From positions 6,882,001-6,946,000 of the forward strand of contig NZ_CP041244.1 in the NCBI RefSeq assembly GCF_006547145.1: 64,000 nt of DNA, in the 5' to 3' direction. Position numbers and translations under genes: made by a program. Shown here piece by piece: positions 26,238 to 33,715 of the stretch; the first letter of the stretch is position 1; each line of letters opens with the position of its first letter. Below the pieces are notes generated by a model. It was not told where the DNA came from and made no database searches. It saw nothing but the letters and a program-made list of their open reading frames with translations. This stretch comes from Actinomadura sp. WMMA1423 (lineage in GTDB: Bacteria; Actinomycetota; Actinomycetes; Streptosporangiales; Streptosporangiaceae).

Positions 26238-26408
26238 GCGCTTGAGGGCGGAGCAGGTGACGACGCCGGGGCGGCCGGTGTCGAGCCGATCAGGGATTCA
26301 CGCGGCGATGGCGCGCAGCCAGGGGAGGAGGTCTCCGTCGGTGGCCACGGGCCGTTCCCCGGCGCTCGCCAAGGCCGTGCACGACGGTACGGATCTGGAC
26401 GCCGAAAC
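26238..26408. pseudogene. Mosaic of gntK and tetR fragments
   Basis: Positions 26238-26288 are identical over 51 bp to 27354-27404 inside gntK, and similarity continues to about 26343 (with 27459). From 26342 to 26408 the sequence matches the C-terminal coding part of tetR (from about 22344) with three mismatches. The gntK part lies on the minus strand, the tetR part on the plus strand. Neither can make a protein. The junction falls within a few bases of 26342, so this is a recombination scar. Confidence 0.85.
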
Positions 26409-26487
26409 ATCCGATGCGGCGGGCACCATTGCTCGGGACGTACCGTGCTGGCAGGATCCGGGCTATTCGCGGTTGAGAAGAGTTGTC

Positions 26488-27027
26488 ATGAGCGGTTTCG
26501 TGGGCATTCCGGCTGAGGAACTGACGCATCCGGCGGTCCCGTTGCCGGTGTGCGTTCGCCATGGTGCGCCCGCGACCCGCCGGGTCACGTTCGCGGTCAA
26601 GTCCCGGCCGGAGGTGAGCACTCCGCGCGGTGGCAACGGCGCCGTGATGACCGCCCGCCTGGGCGAGTGGGCACGTAAGACGCGGGTGGTACGGGCCGAC
26701 GGGTGGCCGCTGTGCGTCCGCTGCGCCGCCGTCCGGGCGGCCGGGCTGGTTCTGGCCAACGTGATGTTCTGGGGCGGTCTGCTGCTGCTCGCAGGCGTCG
26801 TGGTCGTCCGGATCTCGGCGGGGGCGCCGGACACCGGGCTCGTCCTCCCCATGCTCACCGGGATGGCGGCGGTCCTCGGCTCCGTCGTCCCGTTCGTATG
26901 GGGCAGCCTGCCGCGGCTGACGCGGACCCATGCCTCGCCGGACGCAGCCAGCGTTCTCGTCGAGCGACCACATCCCGCCTTCGCCGCCCGGTGGCCCGGA
27001 TCGAAGTCGGCAGACCGTCCGGAGTGA
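26488..27027 (+). CDS. Hypothetical small membrane protein
   Basis: The 179-residue product has a polar N-terminal half with CVRHGAPATRRVTFAVKSRP and a CVRC motif (WPLCVRCAAV). Two membrane helices follow, VLANVMFWGGLLLLAGVVVV and LVLPMLTGMAAVLGSVVPFV, then a short polar tail. The two His/Cys motifs hint at a zinc-binding N-terminal domain. I recognise no family. ATG 26488 has GAGAAG 7-8 nt upstream; a longer frame through the fragment mosaic is rejected. It is followed by tandem repeats and the convergent gntK. Confidence 0.5.
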   Translation: MSGFVGIPAEELTHPAVPLPVCVRHGAPATRRVTFAVKSRPEVSTPRGGNGAVMTARLGEWARKTRVVRADGWPLCVRCAAVRAAGLVLANVMFWGGLLLLAGVVVVRISAGAPDTGLVLPMLTGMAAVLGSVVPFVWGSLPRLTRTHASPDAASVLVERPHPAFAARWPGSKSADRPE

Positions 27028-27050
27028 TCACTCGTTCGGCCTGGGGAAGG

Positions 27051-27106
27051 TGGTCGGACGGCGTTGGTCAGGCGGCGTTGGTCAGGCGGAGGTGGTCAGG
27101 AGGCGG
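27051..27106. repeat. Four tandem copies of a 14-bp unit overlapping the gntK stop
   Basis: Units TGGTCGGACGGCGT, TGGTCAGGCGGCGT, TGGTCAGGCGGAGG and TGGTCAGGAGGCGG run from 27051 to 27106. The last encodes the end of gntK and its stop codon (27096-27098), so the array appears to have grown from the 3' end of the gene. Confidence 0.8.
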
Positions 27107-27707
27107 TGGGGGCCAGGTCGAGGGCCTTGAGGATGTGGGTGACCGTTTCCTCGGGTGTGCCCGTGATGGGGGCGGTGACGACGTTCTCGTCGGGTGCCGG
27201 GGGTTCCAGGTCGGCGAACTGGGAGTCGAGCATCTCGACCTTGAAGTAGTGGCCCTTGCGGGAGCGCATGCGGGCGGCGATCGTGTTGCGGTCGCCGTCC
27301 AGGAGGACCAGGCGGACGCCCGCGTGGCCGTCGAGCAGCATGTCGCGGTAGCTGCGCTTGAGGGCGGAGCAGGTGACGACGCCGGGGCGGCCGGTGTCGA
27401 GCCGGTCGGCTATCCACGCCGCGATGGCGCGCAGCCAGGGGAGCCGGTCCTCGTCGGTGAGCGGGTGGCCCGCGCGCATCTTGGCGACGTTGGCCTCGGA
27501 GTGGAACGAGTCGGCCTCGGCGTACTCCCAGCCGAGGCGTTCGGCGAGGAGCGTGCCGATGGTGGTCTTGCCGCTCCCGGACACGCCGGCGATCAGGATG
27601 ACGGTGGGTTGCGCTGCGGTGGGCTGCGCTGTGATGGGCTGCGCTGTGCGCGACGGCGGGCTCGCGGGCACGGGCGAGGTCTTGTCCGGGGGCGTGTTCG
27701 GGGTCAT
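27096..27707 (-). CDS. gntK: Gluconokinase (GntK/GntV-type)
   Basis: This kinase phosphorylates gluconate to 6-phosphogluconate with ATP, feeding the pentose phosphate pathway. It has P-loop GVSGSGKTT (residues 42-50), EADSFHSEANVAKM, LTDEDRLPWL and VVTCSALKRSYRD, all family markers. The first 35 residues are an extra low-complexity leader with a QPT(A)AQPT repeat. ATG 27707 lies 2 bp after the pncA stop, so it is the last gene of a pncB-pncA-gntK unit. Two broken copies of the gene exist at 22583-22640 and 26238-26343. Confidence 0.9.
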   Translation of the reverse strand: MTPNTPPDKTSPVPASPPSRTAQPITAQPTAAQPTVILIAGVSGSGKTTIGTLLAERLGWEYAEADSFHSEANVAKMRAGHPLTDEDRLPWLRAIAAWIADRLDTGRPGVVTCSALKRSYRDMLLDGHAGVRLVLLDGDRNTIAARMRSRKGHYFKVEMLDSQFADLEPPAPDENVVTAPITGTPEETVTHILKALDLAPTAS

Positions 27708-27709
27708 GG

Positions 27710-28291
27710 TCAGGCGGTCACCGTCGGGGCGCCGGACGTGACGATGCCCTCCTGCGCCAGTTCCTCGAGCGCCCGGTCGACCGTGGCCTTGCTGACGCCG
27801 GCCGTGAGGTCGAGCAGGACGGTGGTGCGCAGGCCCGCGCGGACGGCGTCCACCGCGGTGGCCCGGACGCAGTGGTCGGTGGCGATGCCGACGACGTCGA
27901 CGGCGTCCACGCCGCGGGCGGCGAGCCAGTCGGCCAGCGGGGTCTCGTCGTCGGAGAAGCCCTCGAAGCCGCTGTAGGCGGCGGTCTCGCGGCCCTTGCT
28001 GAACACGGCCTCGATGGGGGCGAGGGCCAGGTTGGGGTGGAAGTCGGCGCCCGGGGTGCCGATCACGCAGTGCGGCGGCCAGGTGTCGGCGAAGTCCGGT
28101 TCGGGGGAGAAGTGGCCGCCCGGGTCGAGGTGGAAGTCGCGGGTCGCCACGATGTGCGCGTACTCGGACCGGTGGGCGGCCACGTACTCGGAGATCGCGG
28201 TGGCCACCGCCGCCCCGCCCGCGACCGCCAACGAACCGCCTTCGCAGAAGTCGTTCTGCACGTCCACGATGATCAGAGCCTTCTTGCCCAT
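27710..28291 (-). CDS. pncA: Nicotinamidase
   Basis: PncA hydrolyses nicotinamide to nicotinate and ammonia in NAD salvage. The catalytic triad is visible: D10 (IVDVQNDF), K99 (FSKGRE) and C141 (GIATDHCVRATA). The metal site is D52, H54, H60 (RDFHLDPGGHF). Its 193 residues match the family. ATG 28291 has GAGGGAG 5 nt upstream. It sits downstream of pncB, whose product uses the nicotinate, and the two form a functional pair. The same enzyme activates pyrazinamide in mycobacteria. Confidence 0.93.
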   Translation of the reverse strand: MGKKALIIVDVQNDFCEGGSLAVAGGAAVATAISEYVAAHRSEYAHIVATRDFHLDPGGHFSPEPDFADTWPPHCVIGTPGADFHPNLALAPIEAVFSKGRETAAYSGFEGFSDDETPLADWLAARGVDAVDVVGIATDHCVRATAVDAVRAGLRTTVLLDLTAGVSKATVDRALEELAQEGIVTSGAPTVTA

Positions 28292-28367
28292 GACCGCTCC
28301 CTCTGCCGGTTGCCCCACCGGATCCGCTCCGACCGTACCCCAGGCTCGCTCCCCCAAGCGGGACGGC

Positions 28368-29702
28368 TCAACGGCGTGGTCCGCCGTCGACGAACTCGGT
28401 CGGGACGGCGGGCTCCCCCTTGGACAGCTGGAGCGCCGTCGGGGGCAGTTCGGCGATCGACCGGGCGTGGCGTTCCCTGGCCTCGCGGAGCGCCTCCCTT
28501 CCGGTGGCCTCGCGTCCGACGACCTCGCCGTCGCGGATCAGCGGCACCTGGAGGACGCGGTCGCGGGGGCCCGTCGTCGGCTCCGTGGTGAAGACGGTCT
28601 CGGCGTAGGCGACGCCGTGCCCGTCGACGCGCCGGACGGCCGTCTTGCGTCCGCCCCGGCTCGGCTTGCCCGCCGAGCGCTTCGCCACCGGGCGCATGGG
28701 CGCGTCCTCCTCCGGGCCGTCCGCCCGCGCGACGAGCTTGTAGACGAGCGACGCCGTGGGGGCACCGGAGCCGGTCACCAGGGACGTTCCCACGCCGTAC
28801 CCGTCCACGGGCGCCGCGGCGAGCGCCGCGATGCCGTACTCGTCCAGGTCGCCGGTCACCACGATGCGCGTGCCGTGCGCGCCGAGGGAGTCGAGCTGCT
28901 CGCGGACGCGCCGCGCCATGACGCCGAGGTCGCCGCTGTCGATCCGGACGGCGCCGAGCGCTGGCCCGGCCAGCTCCACCGCCGCGCGGACGGCCCGCTC
29001 GACGTCGTAGGTGTCGACCAGCAGCGTGGTGCCCCCGCCGAGGGCCGCGAGCTGCGCCTCGAACGCGTGCCGCTCGCTGTCGTGCAGGAGGGTGAAGGAG
29101 TGCGCGCTCGTCCCGGCGGTGGGGACGCCGTACAGCCGCCCCGCCTCCAGGTTGGACGTGGTGGTGAACCCGGCGATGTACGCGGCGCGGGCGGCGGCCA
29201 CGGCGGCGCGCTCGTGGGTGCGCCGCGACCCCATCTCGATGATCGGGCGGCCCTGGGCGGCCTGCGCCATCCGGGACGCGGCGGACGCGATCGCGCAGTC
29301 GTGGTTGAGGACCGACAGGGCGATGGTCTCCAGCAGCACCGCCTCCCCGAACGTCCCCTCGACCATCAGGATCGGCGATTCCGGGAAGTAGCACTCGCCC
29401 TCGGGATAACCCCAGACGTTCCCGGTGAAGCGGTACTTCTCCAGCCAGCGTGCCGTGGGCTCGTCCACGATGCGGTTCGCGGTGAGGAACTCCAGTTCGG
29501 CGTCCTCGAACCGGAACGCCCGGATGGCGTCGAGGAGCCGCCCGGTGCCCGCGACGACCCCGTAGCGGCGTCCGGCGGGCAGGCTCCGGGCGAACACCTC
29601 GAAGACCGCGCGGCGGCCCGCCGTCCCGCTGCGGAGGGCGGCCTGCAGCATGGTCAGCTCGTACTGGTCGGTCAGCAGGGCCGTGCCGTCACCAAGGTTC
29701 AC
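28368..29702 (-). CDS. pncB: Nicotinate phosphoribosyltransferase
   Basis: The enzyme makes nicotinate mononucleotide from nicotinate and PRPP. Family motifs are present: LLTDQYELTMLQAAL at the start, FEVFARSLPAGRRYGV, IEMGSRRTHE, TSNLEAGRLYGVPTAGTSAHS and VRIDSGDLG with the reactive His region nearby. The GTG at 29702 gives 444 residues and lies exactly 7 nt after TAAAGT, so translation is probably leaderless; ATG 29735 is possible but has no ribosome binding site. It is divergent from clpS, as in Mycobacterium tuberculosis (Rv1330c/Rv1331). Confidence 0.93.
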   Translation of the reverse strand: MNLGDGTALLTDQYELTMLQAALRSGTAGRRAVFEVFARSLPAGRRYGVVAGTGRLLDAIRAFRFEDAELEFLTANRIVDEPTARWLEKYRFTGNVWGYPEGECYFPESPILMVEGTFGEAVLLETIALSVLNHDCAIASAASRMAQAAQGRPIIEMGSRRTHERAAVAAARAAYIAGFTTTSNLEAGRLYGVPTAGTSAHSFTLLHDSERHAFEAQLAALGGGTTLLVDTYDVERAVRAAVELAGPALGAVRIDSGDLGVMARRVREQLDSLGAHGTRIVVTGDLDEYGIAALAAAPVDGYGVGTSLVTGSGAPTASLVYKLVARADGPEEDAPMRPVAKRSAGKPSRGGRKTAVRRVDGHGVAYAETVFTTEPTTGPRDRVLQVPLIRDGEVVGREATGREALREARERHARSIAELPPTALQLSKGEPAVPTEFVDGGPRR

Positions 29703-29709
29703 AAGTGGA

Positions 29710-29715
29710 ACTTTA
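29710..29715 (-). promoter_or_regulatory. -10 hexamer TAAAGT of the leaderless pncB promoter
   Basis: TAAAGT on the minus strand is followed by 7 nt and then GTG 29702. There is no Shine-Dalgarno sequence in between. A -35 box is not clear. Confidence 0.55.
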
Positions 29716-29863
29716 GGACCGACTGCGGGCACCATGGTGATTCGGGCCGCCGTGCCCGGCGCGCGGGTGTGGGGGATCGTCGCCCACAAGGAGAGGGGGA
29801 GGCGCATTAGCATCGGATGCGGTGGGCGGACGGACCGCGCGCAGAGAGGGGGCGACCCGGCCA

Positions 29864-30169
29864 ATGAGCGCCATGAGCACGGCGCCCGCACCGGTCGAAC
29901 TGGAGCGGCCGGACGCAGCGGAGGACGTGAGCGCCGACCGGCCCTGGCTGGCCATCGTCTGGAACGACCCGATCAACCTGATGTCGTACGTCACGTACGT
30001 GTTCCAGGCCGTCTTCGGCTACCCCAAGACCAAGGCCGAGAAGCTGATGCTCGACGTGCACCACAAGGGCCGCGCCGTGGTGGCCAACGGCACCCGCGAG
30101 GAGATGGAGCGGGACGTGGAGATCCTGCACTCCTACGGCCTGTGGGCGACCGTGAAACGGGACGACTGA
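29864..30169 (+). CDS. clpS: ATP-dependent Clp protease adapter ClpS
   Basis: ClpS delivers N-degron substrates to ClpC/ClpA. The 101-residue protein has a disordered N-terminus and then the ClpS core: IVWNDPINLMSYVTYVFQ (the ND-P motif of the binding pocket), KAEKLMLDVHHKGRAVV and VEILHSYGLWATVKRD. The ATG is preceded by GAGAGGGGG; ATG 29873 is an alternative. The DUF2017 gene follows after 4 bp and shares the transcript. Order clpS-DUF2017-mec-cysO-cysM matches mycobacteria. Confidence 0.92.
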   Translation: MSAMSTAPAPVELERPDAAEDVSADRPWLAIVWNDPINLMSYVTYVFQAVFGYPKTKAEKLMLDVHHKGRAVVANGTREEMERDVEILHSYGLWATVKRDD

Positions 30170-30173
30170 GCCG

Positions 30174-30701
30174 ATGAGCCATGTGAGGAAGACGCGCCAG
30201 GGCTTCCGGGTGCGGCTGGAGCCGGAGGAGACCGCGCTGCTGCGCGCCCTCATGGAGCAGTTGCTCGCCCTGCTGGGGGACGCGCCCGGCGCCGACGACG
30301 AGCTGGCCTCCATGGGCATCGCCGAGAACGCCACGAAGTCGGACGACCCGGTCCTCGCGCGGCTGTTCCCCGACGCCTACCGCGACGACGGCGAGGCCGC
30401 CGGGGAGTTCCGCCGCTACACCGAGATGGGGCTGCGCGACGGCAAGCGCGAGGCCGCGCGGGCCGTCCTCGGCGCGCTGGGCGAGACGGGCACCGACACC
30501 GTCCTCGACGAGAAGCAGCTGCAGGAGTGGCTGCGGGCGCTGAACGACGTCCGGCTGGCGCTCGGCACCCGGCTCGACATCACCGAGGACTGGTACGAGG
30601 AGGCCGGCGGCCTCGACCCGCGCGACCCGCGCGCCCCCATGTTCGCGGCCTACGACTGGCTGACGATGCTGCAGGACGGTCTCGTCCACGCGCTGCAGTG
30701 A
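30174..30701 (+). CDS. DUF2017 domain-containing protein
   Basis: The 175-residue product begins RKTRQGFRVRLEPEETALLRALMEQLLALL, the DUF2017 signature, and is predominantly helical and acidic. It is the counterpart of M. tuberculosis Rv1332, whose function is not established. It lies 4 bp after clpS and overlaps nothing downstream; the next gene has its own leaderless promoter. Co-transcription with clpS is very likely. Confidence 0.85.
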   Translation: MSHVRKTRQGFRVRLEPEETALLRALMEQLLALLGDAPGADDELASMGIAENATKSDDPVLARLFPDAYRDDGEAAGEFRRYTEMGLRDGKREAARAVLGALGETGTDTVLDEKQLQEWLRALNDVRLALGTRLDITEDWYEEAGGLDPRDPRAPMFAAYDWLTMLQDGLVHALQ

Positions 30702-30709
30702 CCGCCTTC

Positions 30710-30715
30710 TAAGCT
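30710..30715 (+). promoter_or_regulatory. -10 hexamer TAAGCT of the mec promoter
   Basis: TAAGCT is followed by 7 nt and then ATG 30723, with no ribosome binding site. This gives mec its own leaderless promoter within the cluster. Confidence 0.55.
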
Positions 30716-30722
30716 TGCGGGC

Positions 30723-31136
30723 ATGCTGACGATTGAACGGGCCCTGGTCGACCAGATCATCGCGCACGCGCGCGCGGACCACCCCGACGAGGCCTGCGGC
30801 ATCATCGCCGGCCCGGTCGGCTCGGACCGCCCCGTCCGGTTCGTCGCCATGGTCAACGCGGAGCGCTCCCCGACGTTCTACCGGTTCGACTCCCAGGAGC
30901 AGTTGAAGGTGTGGCGGGAGATGGACGACCGGGACGAGGAGCCGGTGGTGATCTACCACTCGCACACCGCGACCGAGGCCTACCCCTCCCGCACCGACAT
31001 CTCCTACGCGTCCGAGCCGACCGCCCACTACGTCCTCGTCTCGACCCGCGAGGAGGACGACGCCGAATTCCGCTCGTTCCGGATAGTGGACGGCGAGGTG
31101 ACCGAGGAAGAGGTCACCATCGTCGAGCGCTACTGA
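30723..31136 (+). CDS. mec: JAMM-family metallopeptidase Mec
   Basis: Mec (Rv1334 in M. tuberculosis) cleaves cysteine from the CysO-cysteine adduct, completing cysteine synthesis. The JAMM zinc motif is present as HSHTATEAYPSRTD (H80, H82, D93) with the catalytic Glu near the N-terminus in HPDEACGIIAG (E22). The 137 residues match the family. It is 285 bp upstream of cysO, separated by the leader ORF and attenuator-like hairpin, so it may be transcribed apart from cysO-cysM. Confidence 0.9.
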   Translation: MLTIERALVDQIIAHARADHPDEACGIIAGPVGSDRPVRFVAMVNAERSPTFYRFDSQEQLKVWREMDDRDEEPVVIYHSHTATEAYPSRTDISYASEPTAHYVLVSTREEDDAEFRSFRIVDGEVTEEEVTIVERY

Positions 31137-31193
31137 CAGGCGAGCGGTGCCGGCCGGGCCGGAGGCGGCCGGGATCGGCGGGCCCCCGGCCGG

Positions 31194-31199
31194 TAAACT
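31194..31199 (+). promoter_or_regulatory. -10 hexamer TAAACT of the cysO leader promoter
   Basis: TAAACT is followed by 7 nt and then ATG 31207 of the leader ORF. The spacing places the transcription start at the ATG itself. No -35 consensus is seen. Confidence 0.55.
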
Positions 31200-31206
31200 G
31201 GTCGAC

Positions 31207-31329
31207 ATGTGGACGAGCGGGCATGGGACGGGCGGCGAGAAGCGCCGCGCCGGGGCCCCGGCGGTGCCACCCGTGCAGAGCTTCCTGTTCGGGCACTCGC
31301 GCGCCGAAGTCGTCTACGACTGTCGCTGA
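31207..31329 (+). CDS. 40-residue leaderless upstream ORF ending Cys-Arg-stop (putative cysteine leader peptide)
   Basis: A frame of 40 codons starts MWTSGHGTGG and ends VVYDCR then TGA. The only cysteine codon (TGT) lies two codons before the stop. It begins 7 nt after TAAACT and ends 92 bp before cysO. Leaderless upstream ORFs whose cysteine codons sense cysteine are known before sulfur genes in mycobacteria, and Cys-Arg endings are seen in actinobacterial leader peptides. That this one senses cysteine is inferred from position and its last codons. Confidence 0.55.
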   Translation: MWTSGHGTGGEKRRAGAPAVPPVQSFLFGHSRAEVVYDCR

Positions 31330-31359
31330 CGCGCTGATCACGCCTGGAATCATCCCGCC

Positions 31360-31389
31360 GCCCGCCCGGTTCTACGCCAGAGGGCGGGC
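31360..31389 (+). promoter_or_regulatory. Stem-loop between leader ORF and cysO
   Basis: GCCCGCCC (31360-31367) pairs with GGGCGGGC (31382-31389) across a 14-nt loop. It begins 31 nt after the leader stop and ends 18 nt before the AAGGAG ribosome binding site (31407-31412) of cysO. A ribosome stalled near the leader's Cys codon could change its folding. There is no T run. Confidence 0.5.
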
Positions 31390-31421
31390 AGTCCCGTACG
31401 ACGTTTAAGGAGATCATCGCG

Positions 31422-31694
31422 ATGGCGATCGAGGTCCGGATCCCGACGATCCTGCGTAACCTCACCGGCGGCGCCAAGGCCGTCGAGGGCAAGGGCGGCA
31501 CGCTCGACGAGCTGTTCGCCGACCTGGACACCCGGCACGCGGGCCTGCGCGACCGGCTCGTGGACGACAAGGGCCTGCGCAAGTTCGTCAACGTCTACCT
31601 GAACGACGAGGACGTGCGCTTCCTCGGCGGCCTGGAGACGGAGGTCGCCGACGGCGACAGCGTCACGATCCTGCCGGCCGTCGCCGGCGGCTGA
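31422..31694 (+). CDS. cysO: Sulfur carrier protein CysO (MoaD/ThiS family)
   Basis: A ubiquitin-like 90-residue carrier ending in AGG. In M. tuberculosis (Rv1335) the C-terminal glycine is converted to a thiocarboxylate that donates sulfur to CysM. Visible features are IRIPTILRNLTGG-like strand 1 (VRIPTILRNLTGGAKAV), VNVYLNDEDVRFL and SVTILPAVAGG. The ATG has AAGGAG 9 nt upstream. It is 21 bp before cysM and clearly in an operon with it. Confidence 0.92.
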   Translation: MAIEVRIPTILRNLTGGAKAVEGKGGTLDELFADLDTRHAGLRDRLVDDKGLRKFVNVYLNDEDVRFLGGLETEVADGDSVTILPAVAGG

Positions 31695-31715
31695 GCCGGT
31701 CGGGACGAGCGCCAC

Positions 31716-32663
31716 ATGCGATTCGACTCACTTCTGGACTCGCTGGGCGGCACCCCGCTGGTGGGATTGCCGCGGCTGTCGCCGAGCGAGGACGTCCGGC
31801 TCTGGGCCAAGCTGGAGGACCGCAACCCCACCGGCTCGGTGAAGGACCGCCCCGCCTTCCACATGATCGAGAAGGCGGAGAAGGAGGGGCTGCTGACGCC
31901 CGGCTGCACGATCCTGGAGCCGACGTCCGGCAACACCGGCATCTCGCTGGCCATGGTCGCCAAGCTGCGCGGCTACTCGATGGTGTGCGTGATGCCGGAG
32001 AACACCTCCGCCGAACGCCGCCAGCTGCTGGAGATGTGGGGCGCGCGGATCATCTCCTCGCCGGCCGCCGGCGGGTCGAACGAGGCCGTGCGGGTGGCGA
32101 AGGGGCTGGCGGAGGAGAACCCCGACTGGGTGATGCTCTACCAGTACGGCAACGAGGCCAACGCTCTCGCGCACTACGAGACGACCGGCCCGGAGATCCT
32201 CGCCGACCTGCCGTCGGTGACGCACTTCGTCGCCGGGCTCGGCACGACGGGCACGCTGATGGGCGTCGGCCGTTTCCTGCGCGAGCGCGTGCCGGACATC
32301 AGGATCGTGGCGGCGGAGCCGCGCTACGGGGAGCTGGTGTACGGGCTGCGCAACATCGACGAGGGCTTCATCCCCGAGCTCTACGACGACTCGGTCCTGA
32401 CGACGCGGTTCTCCGTCGGGTCGCTGGACGCGCTGCGCCGCACCCGCGAGCTGCTGGAGCAGGAGGGCATCTTCGCGGGCATCTCCACCGGCGGGGCGCT
32501 GCACGCCGCGATCGGGATGGCGAAGAAGGCGGTGAAGGCGGGCGAGCGGGCCGACATCGTGTTCATCGTCGCCGACGGCGGCTGGAAGTACCTGTCCACC
32601 GGCGCCTACGGCGGCACGCTGGAGGAGGCCGAGGCCCGCCTCGAAGGCCAGCTCTGGGCCTGA
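31716..32663 (+). CDS. cysM: O-phosphoserine-dependent cysteine synthase CysM
   Basis: A fold-type II PLP enzyme of 315 residues. The PLP lysine is in NPTGSVKDRPAF (K44). The substrate loop is EPTSGNTGIS, the phosphate-binding loop GLGTTGTLMG, and ISTGGALHA follows. AEPRYGELVYGLRNIDEGFIPELYDD closely matches M. tuberculosis CysM, where an Arg in this segment reads the phosphate of O-phosphoserine. Together with the adjacent cysO and mec, this supports use of O-phosphoserine and thiocarboxylated CysO rather than O-acetylserine and free sulfide. Confidence 0.92.
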   Translation: MRFDSLLDSLGGTPLVGLPRLSPSEDVRLWAKLEDRNPTGSVKDRPAFHMIEKAEKEGLLTPGCTILEPTSGNTGISLAMVAKLRGYSMVCVMPENTSAERRQLLEMWGARIISSPAAGGSNEAVRVAKGLAEENPDWVMLYQYGNEANALAHYETTGPEILADLPSVTHFVAGLGTTGTLMGVGRFLRERVPDIRIVAAEPRYGELVYGLRNIDEGFIPELYDDSVLTTRFSVGSLDALRRTRELLEQEGIFAGISTGGALHAAIGMAKKAVKAGERADIVFIVADGGWKYLSTGAYGGTLEEAEARLEGQLWA

Positions 32664-32771
32664 CCCCGCGCCCCGCAATGGGGGGCGGGGCAGGTAGAGT
32701 GCGTACTCGAACGTGATTCTAGAACCGTCTCGGTGGGCGCTCGCCGAGGCGGTCGAGCCGGGAGAGTGCGG

Positions 32772-33569
32772 ATGAGCGGGTTCGGGGAGTCGACGGCGGT
32801 GAAGCCGGTCGGCGAGGGCCGGTACGAGGCCGTCCTGGACGAGGGCTACGGCATCGCCCAGGCGCTGAACGGCGGCTACCTGATGGCCGTGCTCGCCCGC
32901 GCCGCCGTCGACTCCTCGCCGCACGAGCATCCCGTCTCGACCGCGGCGAACTTCCACCGCGTCGCCAAGCCCGGCCCCGCCGAGCTGGTCGTCGACTCCC
33001 GCAAGGTGGGCCGCACCGCCGCCTCCTCCTTCGTCACCCTGGTCCAGGACGGCCGTCCCGTCGTGGACGCGCTGATCACCACCGGCACCCTCGACCCGGC
33101 CGCCGAGCCCGACTTCGCGGCCGAGGCGCCCGCCCCGCTCCCGCCGCTGGAGGAGTGCACGGGGTTCCGGCCGCCCGCCGCCGTCGACGGCGGCTTCGCC
33201 GACCAGGTCGACATGCGCTTCGACCGGACGACGATGGGCTGGCTGGACGGGCGCCCCAGCGGGCGCCCGGAGATCCGCGGCTGGTTCCGGCACCGCTGCG
33301 GCCACGAGTTCGACGGCTACTCCCTCGCCCTCGCCGTGGACGCGCTGCCGCCCGTGGCACTCAACCTCGGCGCGCAGGGCTGGGCCCCGACCGTCGAGCT
33401 GACCTGGCACATGCGGGCCGTCCCGGCGCCCGGCTGGCTCGCCGTGCACGGCACCGGGCGGCTCCTCGCCGGCGGCTGGTTCGACGAGGAGGTCGAGGTG
33501 TGGGACACCACCGGCCGCCTCGTCGCGCAGAGCCGCCAGATCGCCCGCGTCCCCCTCGCCCGGTCCTGA
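32772..33569 (+). CDS. Acyl-CoA thioesterase-like double-hotdog protein
   Basis: This 265-residue protein has two hotdog halves. The N-terminal half has GIAQALNGGYLMAVLARAA and AANFHRVAKPGPAEL. The C-terminal half has VELTWHMRAVPAPGWLAVHG and GGWFDEEVEVWDTTGRLVAQSRQIA. This is the layout of actinobacterial acyl-CoA thioesterases (TesB-like/4HBT_3). ATG 32772 has GGGAGAG 6 nt upstream. It occupies the place where mycobacteria carry a rhomboid protease between cysM and murI. Substrate is unknown. Confidence 0.82.
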   Translation: MSGFGESTAVKPVGEGRYEAVLDEGYGIAQALNGGYLMAVLARAAVDSSPHEHPVSTAANFHRVAKPGPAELVVDSRKVGRTAASSFVTLVQDGRPVVDALITTGTLDPAAEPDFAAEAPAPLPPLEECTGFRPPAAVDGGFADQVDMRFDRTTMGWLDGRPSGRPEIRGWFRHRCGHEFDGYSLALAVDALPPVALNLGAQGWAPTVELTWHMRAVPAPGWLAVHGTGRLLAGGWFDEEVEVWDTTGRLVAQSRQIARVPLARS

Positions 33570-33715
33570 CCGCCGCGACACACCGGTGTTCCGGATCGGC
33601 GAACGAACGGATCATGCGCCCGCGGCGTGAGCTGGACGGTTTTCCGGTGCGTGACGGTGTGATGTCCAACGCATGACGCACCTGGGCGGGGTCCTGTCGC
33701 TTAGCCTTGTGCACC

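Larger units (their letters stand above)
26128..26487. other. Divergent gap between exporter operon and a small membrane gene
   Basis: Besides the palindrome and the fragment mosaic, this 360-bp gap contains about 60 bp (26177-26237) of unassigned sequence next to the operator and about 80 bp before ATG 26488. A GAGAAG box precedes that ATG. An open frame crosses the mosaic in the forward direction, but it reads gntK antisense and is not a gene. Confidence 0.6.

Noticed and set aside
26185..26487. Forward extension of the small membrane gene across the mosaic region
   Set aside because: It reads gntK in antisense and tetR in part, and ATG 26488 has its own GAGAAG box.
31147..31206. Longer start of the cysteine leader ORF at ATG 31147
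   Set aside because: It precedes the -10 hexamer TAAACT; ATG 31207 sits at leaderless spacing after it.
32716..32735. KstR-like motif TCGAACGTGATTCTAGAAC before the thioesterase gene
   Set aside because: The halves do not fit TNNAACNNGTTNNA spacing; only the 8-bp palindrome TTCTAGAA is certain.
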